64,000 nt of DNA, from positions 58,497-122,496 of the forward strand of contig DACG01000015.1 of the NCBI GenBank assembly GCA_002494725.1, given 5' to 3'. The translations under genes and the position numbers were made by a program. This DNA comes from Geoglobus sp. UBA235. Its GTDB lineage: Archaea > Halobacteriota > Archaeoglobi > Archaeoglobales > Archaeoglobaceae. The notes below the pieces were generated by a model, which was given only the letters and a program-made list of their open reading frames with translations, made no database searches and had not been told where the DNA came from. Below are positions 18,509-27,611 of this stretch, one piece after another; position 1 is the first letter of the stretch; each line of letters starts with the position of its first letter.

Positions 18509-20795
18509 GGTACCACTCCCACACCTTTTTAAGGGCCCTCAGCATTCTCCTGTAAGACCTGCCTCCATCTATCTCTCTCCATCCTCTCATCATCAGGCAC
18601 TTTGCCACCAGAACCTGCTCTTCCCTCTCATCAAGATCGGCTCTCTCCGTTTTTGTGTAATAATATCTGACAAGGGGTCTTGCTATATCGGAGATGTACT
18701 CAAACAGACTGTGTCCCTGAAAGTACTTCTTCATTCTCCTTCTCTCAACCCTTGTGTACTCCGGCCTGTCAGTATTCAGATCTCTTTTAAGAGATTTCAG
18801 GAGTCCTATTGCGGTTTCAATCTCTATATCCCTCAGCTCATCTCCAAGATACTCTATGACTCTCCTCACAAATTCCGAGTTTATCACCTCAACCTTCGAC
18901 TCAATGTGCATTTTCAGAGCTCTGAGCACAATTACGGTGTACTCTCCCGAAATCTCGTTTCTCTGTGGTGTGATGTGAACCGGAACAAATCCATTTCTCA
19001 TCCAGAATCTCAGCAGCTCAGGTGAGACACCAAATCCGCTTCCCGCCCAGTCCATGTCCCTTTCCCCTGCCCACCTCACAAGCATTTTCAGTGCGTAGCT
19101 CCCGATTCCCATGTTCATGAATGAGGGGTGAGTGGCGATCCTCACAATTCTAACCCCGTGAAGTTCAGGGAACTCGTAGTCCCAGTAGTGCTTGAGGATC
19201 AGATCGGGAATTATCTGCCCCCTGGGTTTGTACCCATCTGAAAGCTTTCTGACTGTCTCCTCATCCATACCCCCCTCAACGGCGACATGGAGTGCACACA
19301 CAGTCTTTCCGTTAACCTTCACTCTAAGAGGGATGTGATTGGGCATGTCGAGCAGAATAACTAAGTCTGAAGGTCTGTTTCTGTAATGAGCGAGAACATA
19401 AATTCCAAAAAACTCTCTCAGCAGCTCATCATCCTCAATCAGCCTGTCCTTATCGATTTCCTCAAATTCAAACTCCCCATTTCTGATTTTCTCCACATCA
19501 TCCTCATCAAACTCTGCTGGCTGTGCATTTAAAAGAAGGACGTCATAAAGCCATTCCTCTATCGGATCACCGAGCCCGTATCTTATTGGTTCCCTAAGCT
19601 CAATCTTCTCAACCTCTGTTTCATCATCAGCCTCAAGCCTCCTGAGAAATCTTATTGCAAATCCCCTTCCCGTCCCTTCATACCCGTGTATGGTGGATGA
19701 GAAAACCGCATACCTCACCCTCTCAACAATTTTGAAAAGCACCGGCACATCAATTCCCGCTGCCTCATCAACAATCACAACATCCGAGAACTCTCCCTCA
19801 ACCATTGCTCTGGCAGGCACGGCATACTCAACCCTCGCAAACCTGCTGTTTATCACCGTCACGAGATCTCCGCTCTTCTTCTCTGTGAAATTTCTCATTC
19901 CCTGTCTGACAAGCGCCTTTTTCAGGAATTCAAAGTAGATCTGAACAGACTGCGGATTTGGAGCAACAAGAAGGATTCTGACCGGTCTTTTAAGGGTTCT
20001 CTCGAGCCTTGATATTATGTAGGGTGTGACAATCCCGAGCACAGCGGTCTTTCCCCTCCCCCTGTTTGCAGTGATGACAATCGCCTTTTTCTCCCTTTTC
20101 TTCTCGAAAAATGTCTCAAAGAGCTCGAGAACTCTCACCTGATCCTGGGTTGCACACAGCTTGTAAAGCTTCCTCTTTATCTCCTTTCTTTCTTCAGGTA
20201 TTGAGATTTTCTCCCTTGGCTCAAACCTTTTCCTGAATTCATATCTCTTGATTACTTTTCTCCTATCAGCATCAAACACAATTACTCCCTCAGCCAGCAG
20301 CGTTTTACTGATGAATCTCCTGTAAAATCTTGGAACAACATCATCAACCGTATATGGTTCGCTGACAAGATCCTCATGCCACCTTCCCCTGAGATTCTGC
20401 CATGCGCTGAGCGGTGGTGAGAGTGCAATGATAATTCCACCCTCCCTGACGGTTTCTGCAAGAATTCCAAGATCGTTTGGATGAAATCCCTCTGTAAGGT
20501 CCAGAACAAGATCATCGTACGTCTGTCCCAGAACTCTGCCGCTTTCCCTGTAGTGGATGATCTCTCCATCAAAGTACTTCCCTGCCAGTTCGTTGAAATA
20601 GCTTCTCCCTGCAAGGAGAAGTTTCGAGGATTTTCTGCCGTGAGTTTTCAGATGGTGCCTGTATATTTTCCTTGCCAGCTTTACTATCCTCTCGTCAAGC
20701 TCCTTTGAGCATATGAAAACCATGTACCTGTGTCTGTTTTCAGAGGCATTTTTTGATGCCCTTTCAACCTCACCGACAAGATCCCTTACCGTCAT
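18489..20795 (-). CDS. tmcA: tRNA-Met (elongator) cytidine acetyltransferase TmcA
   Basis: A 768-residue enzyme that makes N4-acetylcytidine in RNA. Order of domains: N-terminal DUF1726-like region, RecD-type helicase with Walker A ANRGRGKTAVLG near residue 247 and VVIVDEAAGIDVP near 335, then a GNAT acetyltransferase with ATHPSFMNMGIGSYAL near 552, and a C-terminal tRNA-binding part. The archaeal enzyme family modifies many RNAs in hyperthermophiles. Followed with overlap by the ASCH gene; preceded by the M42 peptidase gene with an 18-base gap. Confidence 0.95.
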   Translation of the reverse strand: MTVRDLVGEVERASKNASENRHRYMVFICSKELDERIVKLARKIYRHHLKTHGRKSSKLLLAGRSYFNELAGKYFDGEIIHYRESGRVLGQTYDDLVLDLTEGFHPNDLGILAETVREGGIIIALSPPLSAWQNLRGRWHEDLVSEPYTVDDVVPRFYRRFISKTLLAEGVIVFDADRRKVIKRYEFRKRFEPREKISIPEERKEIKRKLYKLCATQDQVRVLELFETFFEKKREKKAIVITANRGRGKTAVLGIVTPYIISRLERTLKRPVRILLVAPNPQSVQIYFEFLKKALVRQGMRNFTEKKSGDLVTVINSRFARVEYAVPARAMVEGEFSDVVIVDEAAGIDVPVLFKIVERVRYAVFSSTIHGYEGTGRGFAIRFLRRLEADDETEVEKIELREPIRYGLGDPIEEWLYDVLLLNAQPAEFDEDDVEKIRNGEFEFEEIDKDRLIEDDELLREFFGIYVLAHYRNRPSDLVILLDMPNHIPLRVKVNGKTVCALHVAVEGGMDEETVRKLSDGYKPRGQIIPDLILKHYWDYEFPELHGVRIVRIATHPSFMNMGIGSYALKMLVRWAGERDMDWAGSGFGVSPELLRFWMRNGFVPVHITPQRNEISGEYTVIVLRALKMHIESKVEVINSEFVRRVIEYLGDELRDIEIETAIGLLKSLKRDLNTDRPEYTRVERRRMKKYFQGHSLFEYISDIARPLVRYYYTKTERADLDEREEQVLVAKCLMMRGWREIDGGRSYRRMLRALKKVWEWYHGAEED

Positions 20796-20813
20796 TCTGT
20801 CCTCATCCGCTCC

Positions 20814-21863
20814 TCAGACAAAATACTTACGGGCTGTTTCAAGAGATCTGGCAACTAGCTCCGCTGAAAGATCAAGATCCTTCAGAGAGATCACCTCAAC
20901 AGGAGTGTGTATGTATCTTGCCGGAACAGAAATCACTCCTGTTGGAATTCCCTCTTTTGTCAGGTGAATTGCAGTTGCATCCGTTGTTCCACCCTCGCCA
21001 ACTTCAAGCTGATAGGCAATTTTGTTGCTCTCAGCAGTCTCGACAAGCCAGTCCAAAACCCTCTTCGGAGCTATAAGTCCTCTGCCGGAAGCATCTGCAA
21101 CCGTTATAACCGGTCCTCTTTCAAGCTTCACATCTATCTTCACATTTTCCGCCCCGGGAAAGTCTGTTGATGGAGCGGTATCGAGGGCAAGGGCAACATC
21201 AGGTGTGATGCTGAATGCTGATGTTCTCGCCCCCTTCAGTCCCACCTCTTCCTGAACTGTACCGACGGCAAAGACGGTTGCATCTGTCCTCGTTCTCTTT
21301 ACTGCCTCAATCATCACTGCAACTCCGGCCCTGTCATCCATCGCCTTTCCTGTGAGAAATTTTCCAAGCTTTTTGCATTCTCTGTCAATTGTGACAGGAG
21401 TGCCAATGTCAATTCCCATCTCCTTAACCTCGTCCCTGCTCCCTGCTCCAACGTCAATAAACATGTCCTTTATCTCTATTATTTTCTTCCTCTCTTCATC
21501 CCTCATGAAGTGAGGTGGTTTGCATCCCAGAACACCCAGAACCTTCCCCTTTTTTCCATGGAGAACCACCCTCTGATTCACTGCAGTCTGGCTGAACCAC
21601 CCACCTATGGGGGTTATCCGCAGATATCCGCTGTCCTCAATGTACTTCACCATAAATCCAATTTCATCCATGTGGGCTGCAATCATTTCCGTGAATTCGT
21701 TTCCGTTTCTGATGCATATTACATTTCCCATTCTGTCAATCCTTATTTCATCAACGTGGTCCTCAAGCTCCTCCCTGATAATTTCCCTGATCTCATCCTC
21801 ATAGCCAGAGATTCCGTGAGCATTGCTCAGCCTGATTATGAGATCCTCAATTCCCGACATCAT
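20814..21863 (-). CDS. M42-family glutamyl/deblocking aminopeptidase
   Basis: A 349-residue metallopeptidase of family M42 (TET-type dodecamers in archaea). Metal ligands can be read in MIAAHMDEIGFMV (His), GKAMDDRAGVAV (Asp), VGTVQEEVGLKGA (Glu pair), LALDTAPSTDFPG (Asp) and RYIHTPVE (His). It would trim peptides released by the PAN-proteasome. It lies between hxlB (6-base gap) and tmcA. Confidence 0.92.
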   Translation of the reverse strand: MMSGIEDLIIRLSNAHGISGYEDEIREIIREELEDHVDEIRIDRMGNVICIRNGNEFTEMIAAHMDEIGFMVKYIEDSGYLRITPIGGWFSQTAVNQRVVLHGKKGKVLGVLGCKPPHFMRDEERKKIIEIKDMFIDVGAGSRDEVKEMGIDIGTPVTIDRECKKLGKFLTGKAMDDRAGVAVMIEAVKRTRTDATVFAVGTVQEEVGLKGARTSAFSITPDVALALDTAPSTDFPGAENVKIDVKLERGPVITVADASGRGLIAPKRVLDWLVETAESNKIAYQLEVGEGGTTDATAIHLTKEGIPTGVISVPARYIHTPVEVISLKDLDLSAELVARSLETARKYFV

Positions 21864-21869
21864 TCCACC

Positions 21870-22439
21870 TCATTCAAGAACGGCATGCCTGTCCTCAAGA
21901 TCCTTTTCAGTTAAATTTCTAACACTCATAAGTTCAGCAATCAGTGCATCGAGAAATATCATCACGGCAAGCTCAAACATCGTTCCCAGGGGAGCGATTT
22001 TTGAAAGTTCCTCATCTCTTTCTGTTTTCACTTTCCCCCTGACCACAAGCACAACATCAGCCATTTTACCTATGGAAGACCCGGGATTGCTCGTGACTGC
22101 TATGAGCCTTGAGCCTATGAGCTCCTTTGCCTTCTTGCTTATGTTGACAACAGATGTTGTTTCCCCAGAACCCGAGATGGCAATAAGAACATCATCTCTC
22201 TCTATTCTGGGAGTTACAGTCTCTCCAACGACATAAACATTGAAACCACAGTGCATCAGCCTCATTGCAAATGACTTTGCCACAAACCCACTCCTTCCAG
22301 CCCCCAGAACAAAAACACTTTTGGCATTCTGAAGTGCATCAATAACCTGCTGGATTTTTGTTATGTCCATGTTTTCCTTCATCATCCTTATCTGGTTTTC
22401 CAATGCTTCGAGAAACTTGTACATCTGCTCCCCCGTCAT
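21870..22439 (-). CDS. hxlB: SIS-domain 6-phospho-3-hexuloisomerase
   Basis: A 189-residue SIS sugar isomerase with VFVLGAGRSGFVAKSFAMRLMHCG near residue 43, AISGSGETTSVVN near 90 and VTSNPGSSIG near 115, and the family's C-terminal LEDRHAVLE. In archaea PHI works with 3-hexulose-6-phosphate synthase to make ribulose-5-phosphate or fix formaldehyde. I chose ATG 22439 because the 19 residues before it look like untranslated leader; ATG 22424 (after GGGGGAG) is possible. It is divergent from pyrF. Confidence 0.85.
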   Translation of the reverse strand: MTGEQMYKFLEALENQIRMMKENMDITKIQQVIDALQNAKSVFVLGAGRSGFVAKSFAMRLMHCGFNVYVVGETVTPRIERDDVLIAISGSGETTSVVNISKKAKELIGSRLIAVTSNPGSSIGKMADVVLVVRGKVKTERDEELSKIAPLGTMFELAVMIFLDALIAELMSVRNLTEKDLEDRHAVLE

Positions 22440-22525
22440 GTCAGATCCCTTGAAAAATTTTTGACAAATTGCTATTAAATTTTGGGTATGCAACATTCAG
22501 GAAGATTTAAAACCTTTCCCGATAA

Positions 22526-23182
22526 ATGGCAGCGATGCTCATCCTTGCACTTGATGTGATGGATGAAACAAAAGCCATGGAAATTGCAGAGGTGACAGCC
22601 AGACACATTCAGGGAATAAAGGTCAACTATCCGCTCGTCCTTTCATGCGGTATTGAGATCATTGAAGAGCTGTCTGGGGTAAAGCCTGTTATCGCCGATT
22701 TCAAGATTGCAGATATTCCCTACACATCTGCACTTATTGCAGATCTGGCATTCAGCCATGGTGCCAGTGGAATCATTGTCCATGGGTTTGCAGGAAGCGA
22801 TACGGTTTCAGAGGTGAAGAGAGTCGCAGATGAATACAGCGGAGAAGTTTATACGGTAACGGAACTGAGCAGCAGGGGTGGGGAGGAGTTCATGAGCAGA
22901 CATGCCTATGAAATCGTGGAGATAGCAAAAAGAGCTGGTGTTGATGGGCTCATAGCTCCTGCCACAAGAGCTGAGAGGATAAGGGAGATAAGAAGGAGAG
23001 CCCGGAATCTTAAAATTCTCTGTCCGGGTGTTATCGCACAGGGCGGAAGTGTTGAGGAGGCAATAAAGTCAGGTGCAGATGGTATAATAGTGGGCAGAGC
23101 AATTTACAGCTCTTCTGATCCTGAAAGAGAGGCAGAGAGAATAAGCAGGCTTGTTCAGACTTTTCTGAAAAAATATAAATAA
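22526..23182 (+). CDS. pyrF: Orotidine 5'-phosphate decarboxylase
   Basis: A 218-residue TIM-barrel decarboxylase making UMP. The catalytic DxKxxD array is seen in IADFKIADIPYT near residue 58, with the N-terminal LALDV (Asp) and the phosphate-binding CPGVIAQGG and DGIIVGRAIY near the end. It starts at ATG 22526 (an in-frame ATG follows at 22535). Divergent from hxlB, 22 bases before gpsA. The other pyrimidine gene in the window, pyrD, is 22 kb away. Confidence 0.92.
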   Translation: MAAMLILALDVMDETKAMEIAEVTARHIQGIKVNYPLVLSCGIEIIEELSGVKPVIADFKIADIPYTSALIADLAFSHGASGIIVHGFAGSDTVSEVKRVADEYSGEVYTVTELSSRGGEEFMSRHAYEIVEIAKRAGVDGLIAPATRAERIREIRRRARNLKILCPGVIAQGGSVEEAIKSGADGIIVGRAIYSSSDPEREAERISRLVQTFLKKYK

Positions 23183-23204
23183 AACCGTTCACAAAAAAAT
23201 CTCC

Positions 23205-24215
23205 ATGAGGGTTTCAATTCTCGGAGCGGGAGCAATGGGTGCAGCACTGACTGTACCCTATTCTGAGAAAAACGATGTGATTCTGTGGGGTACCGAGTAT
23301 GACACTGCAATTCTTGAAAAAATTACAAAAGGTGAGGAACATCCAAGAATCGGGGTGAAGGTTGCTGCAAGAGAGATACTCTATCCTGATGAGCTTGAAA
23401 AAGCTCTGGATTCAGACATTATTCTGATAGGAGTCAGCACTGAAGGTGTAATGGGCGTTTTCAGAAAAATTGAAAAGTACGTTGACAGTCAGATTCTGAT
23501 CACAATAGCAAAGGGGTTCATTGAAAAAGATGAGGTTCTGACCATTCCTGAAGCAATATGGGATGAAAGAGAAGATCTGAGAGGGAAAATTGTCGCAGTT
23601 ACAGGGCCATCAATAGCAAGAGAGGTTGCAATGAGGCTGCCAACCCACGTCACCTACTCATGCACCTCACACGAAACCCTTGATGTGATAAAGAACTCCT
23701 TAGAGACTCATTTTTACAGAATTGAGACATCCACAGATATAATCGGTTGTGAGGTAGGGTCAGCTCTCAAAAATGTTTACTCAATTGCCATATCATGGAT
23801 AAGGGGGATTGAGAGCAGAAAGCATGTTACAATGAACAACCTGAAGGGGATCATCGTTTCAATGGCTCTCAGGGAGATATCCCGGATAGTGGTTGCGAAG
23901 GGTGGAAAATGGGAATCCGTTTACGGATTCACCGGAATTGGGGATCTGATAGCAACATTCAGAGGTGGGAGAAATGGAATGTTTGGAGAGCTCCTTGGAA
24001 AGGGTTATGACGTAAAATCTGCCCTCAGAGAGCTTGAAGAAAAGGGAGTTGGTGTTATTGAGGGTTATGTGAATGCAAGCAGGGCCTACAGGCTTGCGGA
24101 AGAGCTTGACAGGGAGAAAAAGCTGAAGCTCGAGGATCTGAAGCTGCTGAATGGAATAAATGATGTCCTGTACCACGATGAAAATGCTGAGGAGGTCATC
24201 GATGCACTGTTCTGA
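23205..24215 (+). CDS. gpsA: Glycerol-3-phosphate dehydrogenase, GpsA type
   Basis: A 336-residue NAD(P)H-dependent dehydrogenase of the bacterial GpsA type, with Rossmann motif VSILGAGAMGAAL at residues 3-15, TIAKGF near 105, VTGPSIARE near 130, the catalytic Lys in CEVGSALKNVYSIA near 187 and FTGIGDL near 244. It interconverts dihydroxyacetone phosphate and sn-glycerol-3-phosphate. Archaeal lipids use glycerol-1-phosphate, so this enzyme has another role; Archaeoglobus is known for having a GpsA. Its stop directly abuts the stop of the convergent oxidoreductase gene. Confidence 0.9.
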   Translation: MRVSILGAGAMGAALTVPYSEKNDVILWGTEYDTAILEKITKGEEHPRIGVKVAAREILYPDELEKALDSDIILIGVSTEGVMGVFRKIEKYVDSQILITIAKGFIEKDEVLTIPEAIWDEREDLRGKIVAVTGPSIAREVAMRLPTHVTYSCTSHETLDVIKNSLETHFYRIETSTDIIGCEVGSALKNVYSIAISWIRGIESRKHVTMNNLKGIIVSMALREISRIVVAKGGKWESVYGFTGIGDLIATFRGGRNGMFGELLGKGYDVKSALRELEEKGVGVIEGYVNASRAYRLAEELDREKKLKLEDLKLLNGINDVLYHDENAEEVIDALF

Positions 24216-25949
24216 TTAAATTTTTGAGAGATACGCTTTCCTGTAATAACTCAAGGCACTTTCAAAGAACTCTCTATCAAGCTTTCCATGAGGAGTTTGA
24301 GTCTCAAACACTCTTTCCGGAATCTGAGACAGATCCGGCTCGTACCCCATCTCCTTTTTAAGCTTCAGCTTTTCCATGTATATTTTCTCACCAACCTTTT
24401 CCAGCTCATCCTGACTTCTTTCAATGCCAAGAGGTGTGAACGCCTTCTCAACAAGCTCTGGCCTGAATATGTTTCTTGCAAAGAAGCAGACGACAAGGCT
24501 TGAAAGTACCTGTCTCCACATCTCCTCCTTCACAAGTCTTTCCACAGTTTCTTCAGGGGTCAGTCCTTTTGCCTTCTGATCGAGGGAATATCCTCCGTTG
24601 TCAAGATGGCTGTGTCTCAATCCTATCAGAAGTCCCAGGTAATTTCCATACCCTGTGTTGTAGCCGGGCATCTCGTTCTTGGCTATTGCCATTGCAAACT
24701 CTTTTCCCCCATATTCTCTGGCAGCATATTCTGCACCCCTTGCAAGGGCAGAATAGAACTCATTTGGCTGCTGGACAATGTAGTCCACTGCCTTCAGATA
24801 TGTCTGAGCGTTTCCAAAATCAAGATCGACGAGTGTCTCACTTTTGCTCAGAATTCCTCTTTTAAGAGCCTCTGTTGCCCATGCCAAACAAACTCCGGTG
24901 CTTATCGCATCAAGACCGTATGTCTCAACCCTGTGTATCAGTCTGAGAAGCTGAGCTCTGTCAGATACTCCAATCATTGATCCAAGAGCGTAAATCAGCT
25001 CGTAATCATAACCTATCATTATGGTCTTGAAGAAGTATCTCTCATCCTCATACTCCTCCCTCAGAGCAGCGATGTGGATGCACGCTGTCGGACAGTGGCT
25101 GCATGCGATCCTTCTTCCAAGATTTTCCTCCGCAAACTTCTCACCGCTTATCTCCTCACACTCAAACCTCTGCTGGGTGAGGTTCTTCACAGGCAAGCCG
25201 CCAAGCTCGTTCAAGGGAAGCACGTTTTCTGCGGTACCGAGCAGATGGTATTTTTTCATAGCCTCCGACTCAACTCCAAGCCGGTATATCTCGGAATACA
25301 CCTCCCTGTAAAGCTTCTGATCCTTTGGGCTGTATGTCCTGTTCCCTCTCACAACCACTGCAAGAAGGTTCTTGCTTCCAAAAACCGCTCCCAGACCCAT
25401 CCTGCCAAAGTGCCTGTATGTTTCTGTTGTGAGACATGCAAATCTGACAAGCCTCTCTCCAGCGTATCCTGCCCTTATGATTGTTCTTATCCCCCTGCCA
25501 CCTTCAATTTCAGCCAGAATTCTGCCAAGGATCAGCGAATCCCTTATCCCCGCCAGAGACCTGCCATCCCTGAAGTAGACCCTCTCCCCATCAACAACAA
25601 TGTAAACTGGCTTCTCGCTCCTACCCTGAATGACAATTGAAAGATATCCTGCCGAGGCGATTGCCATCGCAGTCCTGCCACCAGCATGGCTCTCTCCAAG
25701 CTCCATTGTGAGTGGACTCTTGAACAGAGCAACCGTTTTTGATGCGTAGGGGTAGGTAGGTGTAAACTGACCTATGGAGAAGACAATGACATTCCCCTCT
25801 CCAATAGGATCTGTCGAGGGATCAATTTTTTCCCTGAGAAGCTGGATGCCCGCTCCCACACCACCGATCCATTTTTCAGCAAGGTCTTCCCTCTCCTCAA
25901 TCTCATAGGTGTAGTCCGAGAGGTTTACTGTCAGCACCCTGTCAATCAT
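24216..25949 (-). CDS. aor: Tungsten/molybdenum aldehyde ferredoxin oxidoreductase
   Basis: A 577-residue AOR-family enzyme that oxidises aldehydes to acids with a bis-pterin tungsten centre. The single 4Fe-4S site is visible as CSHCPTACIH near residue 290 with a distant Cys in VVCFFARN near 495; the N-terminal third has the pterin-binding SKTVALFKSPLTMELGESHAGG region. The 3-4 base overlap with the ferredoxin gene at 25946 means co-translation. Its substrate aldehyde is unknown; next to liv/ligase genes it could serve amino acid or aromatic acid breakdown (inference). Confidence 0.9.
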   Translation of the reverse strand: MIDRVLTVNLSDYTYEIEEREDLAEKWIGGVGAGIQLLREKIDPSTDPIGEGNVIVFSIGQFTPTYPYASKTVALFKSPLTMELGESHAGGRTAMAIASAGYLSIVIQGRSEKPVYIVVDGERVYFRDGRSLAGIRDSLILGRILAEIEGGRGIRTIIRAGYAGERLVRFACLTTETYRHFGRMGLGAVFGSKNLLAVVVRGNRTYSPKDQKLYREVYSEIYRLGVESEAMKKYHLLGTAENVLPLNELGGLPVKNLTQQRFECEEISGEKFAEENLGRRIACSHCPTACIHIAALREEYEDERYFFKTIMIGYDYELIYALGSMIGVSDRAQLLRLIHRVETYGLDAISTGVCLAWATEALKRGILSKSETLVDLDFGNAQTYLKAVDYIVQQPNEFYSALARGAEYAAREYGGKEFAMAIAKNEMPGYNTGYGNYLGLLIGLRHSHLDNGGYSLDQKAKGLTPEETVERLVKEEMWRQVLSSLVVCFFARNIFRPELVEKAFTPLGIERSQDELEKVGEKIYMEKLKLKKEMGYEPDLSQIPERVFETQTPHGKLDREFFESALSYYRKAYLSKI

Positions 25950-26350
25950 GCTTCCACCACCTCAAGAACTCCATGAGGGCAGAAATCAACACAGTAGCCG
26001 CAATGAATGCACACCGCTATCTTCCCATCATCCCTCTCAAAAATCGCACCGATCTTGCAGGCTGAAATGCAGTTATGGCATGAGAGGCAGATCCTCTCAT
26101 TGTAAATCACACCCCCGCCTTTTCTCGGCTTAAGAGCTTTTGAAGGACAGACCTCAGCACATGGAGGTTCAGAGCAGGCATGACAGAATATCACAGTTGC
26201 ACCTCTTTCAAACCCGCTGAGGCTGACTGACCTAATTCCTGAATGACCTATTCCGATCCTCTGATCCTTCACGTTCTTCCTTGAACATGCAAACATGCAC
26301 AGTCCACATCCGACACACTTCTCAACATCAGCAAGCCTTAAAATCTTCAT
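25946..26350 (-). CDS. 16-cysteine polyferredoxin, electron-transfer partner of AOR
   Basis: A 134-residue iron-sulfur protein with sixteen cysteines in four groups: 12/15/18/22, 56/59/64/68, 88/91/94/98 and 114/117/120/124, enough for four 4Fe-4S clusters. This is the layout of the small AorA-type subunit known from bacterial AOR complexes. It overlaps the AOR gene by 4 bases and the upstream DHH gene by 23 bases, so all three sit on one transcript. It should carry electrons from the AOR to ferredoxin or another acceptor. Confidence 0.85.
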   Translation of the reverse strand: MKILRLADVEKCVGCGLCMFACSRKNVKDQRIGIGHSGIRSVSLSGFERGATVIFCHACSEPPCAEVCPSKALKPRKGGGVIYNERICLSCHNCISACKIGAIFERDDGKIAVCIHCGYCVDFCPHGVLEVVEA

Positions 26351-27557
26351 TTTTCAGGACCTCCTCAATTGCATGAACAAAATCCTCCTCCTTCCCCTTA
26401 TCTATCACAGTTGCAGCGGCAATTTTGTGAGTGGCATCTGCGTATCCTCTAACGAGCTCGCTGGCTCTCGGAATCAGGAAATCATAGCCCGGAACCTTTC
26501 CATTCAGTATCATTCTCTCGAGAGTTGATGGTGCTCTTGCACTCACCTTAACACCCCTCCAGTTCAGCCTTCCAAGATCCGGGATGACATCAGGTATGTC
26601 CTGGAACCCGATCAGGTACTTCAGAGGTCTCGTGAAGCTCATATCCTTTATCTGCTGACAGAACTCGCCAATTGTCTTCACACCCATTGGGCTGAACCTG
26701 TTTTCAACGCTGAACCACTGAACCTTCTCTGTCTCATTCAAACCATTGCTCAGCCTCTCGATTTCCCTCTGAAACTTTTTCTGCTTTATCTCCTCAAGCT
26801 TCTCAACCTTTCTCATGGTTTTACCATCAAATCCCTCAAAGCACGCCCTCATTCCATCCAGATATCCCTTTTTCAGATAGCCAACTGAACCGAGAGTTGT
26901 GAGACGTCTTGAAAACAGATCGGCATATTCTCCAAATTTTTTGATGTAATAACGCTCTTTCATCCCTTCTATCCTTATCTCAGCCTGTCCGAGAGAAACA
27001 CATTCTCCAAGAACATACCTGTCAAATCCGAGAACACCACCATACCTGTCATGATAATCTCCAACAGCACCCAGAAGGGCCACATAAGCATAATCTCTTA
27101 TTTTTTCAGTTACCCTCTGGGCAAATATGTAGTTGAGTGTGGAGGCTGAGATGAATATGTCACCTGAAATTCCAGCAAGTTCAGGGTCGAGTATGGTTAT
27201 GTTATCTCCATCAACATCCCTTGCCGGATGGTGGTCTATTATAAATGTATGGCATCCATCTCTGGTCTCCTCAGCTATTATTCTGCTTGCAAGCCCCCCA
27301 AGATCGGTGTATATGAAGATCCCGTGCCTCTCGCTGTGTATTTTCTGGATTATTTCAGGATACACCTTTTCAACGCAGATGAACTCGTACTCAACATTCA
27401 GCTCCTCAAGCATGACCTTCTGGAGAACAGCCGAGCATATACCATCGGCATCATTGTGGTGAATGACCGTTATCTTCCTGCCATCCTCCTCTTCCAGGAA
27501 CACCTTCACAGCTTTATCCACTTCATCATAGAATCTCTCGCTGACTATGTACTCCAT
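26328..27557 (-). CDS. DHH-family phosphoesterase
   Basis: A 409-residue DHH/DHHA1 protein related to archaeal RecJ-like nucleases and oligonucleotide phosphatases. Metal motifs: IHHNDADGICSA near residue 33, YTDLGG near 82, IIDHHPARD near 105 and LGAVGDYHDR near 158; the C-terminal part has a DHHA1-like RAPSTLERM region. I start at ATG 27557; an in-frame upstream ATG (27581) would add eight hydrophobic residues. Exact substrate (DNA, RNA or cyclic nucleotides) cannot be told. Heads the transcript with the polyferredoxin and AOR. Confidence 0.75.
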   Translation of the reverse strand: MEYIVSERFYDEVDKAVKVFLEEEDGRKITVIHHNDADGICSAVLQKVMLEELNVEYEFICVEKVYPEIIQKIHSERHGIFIYTDLGGLASRIIAEETRDGCHTFIIDHHPARDVDGDNITILDPELAGISGDIFISASTLNYIFAQRVTEKIRDYAYVALLGAVGDYHDRYGGVLGFDRYVLGECVSLGQAEIRIEGMKERYYIKKFGEYADLFSRRLTTLGSVGYLKKGYLDGMRACFEGFDGKTMRKVEKLEEIKQKKFQREIERLSNGLNETEKVQWFSVENRFSPMGVKTIGEFCQQIKDMSFTRPLKYLIGFQDIPDVIPDLGRLNWRGVKVSARAPSTLERMILNGKVPGYDFLIPRASELVRGYADATHKIAAATVIDKGKEEDFVHAIEEVLKNEDFKAC

Positions 27558-27611
27558 GATAAACCATAAACAAAAAAGCAAATAAATAATTTTCTGGATA
27601 TATCCTCTTCA

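Noticed and set aside
22440..22496. Longer HxlB N-terminus from ATG 22496
   Set aside because: The added residues are not family-like and lie in the divergent promoter region with pyrF.
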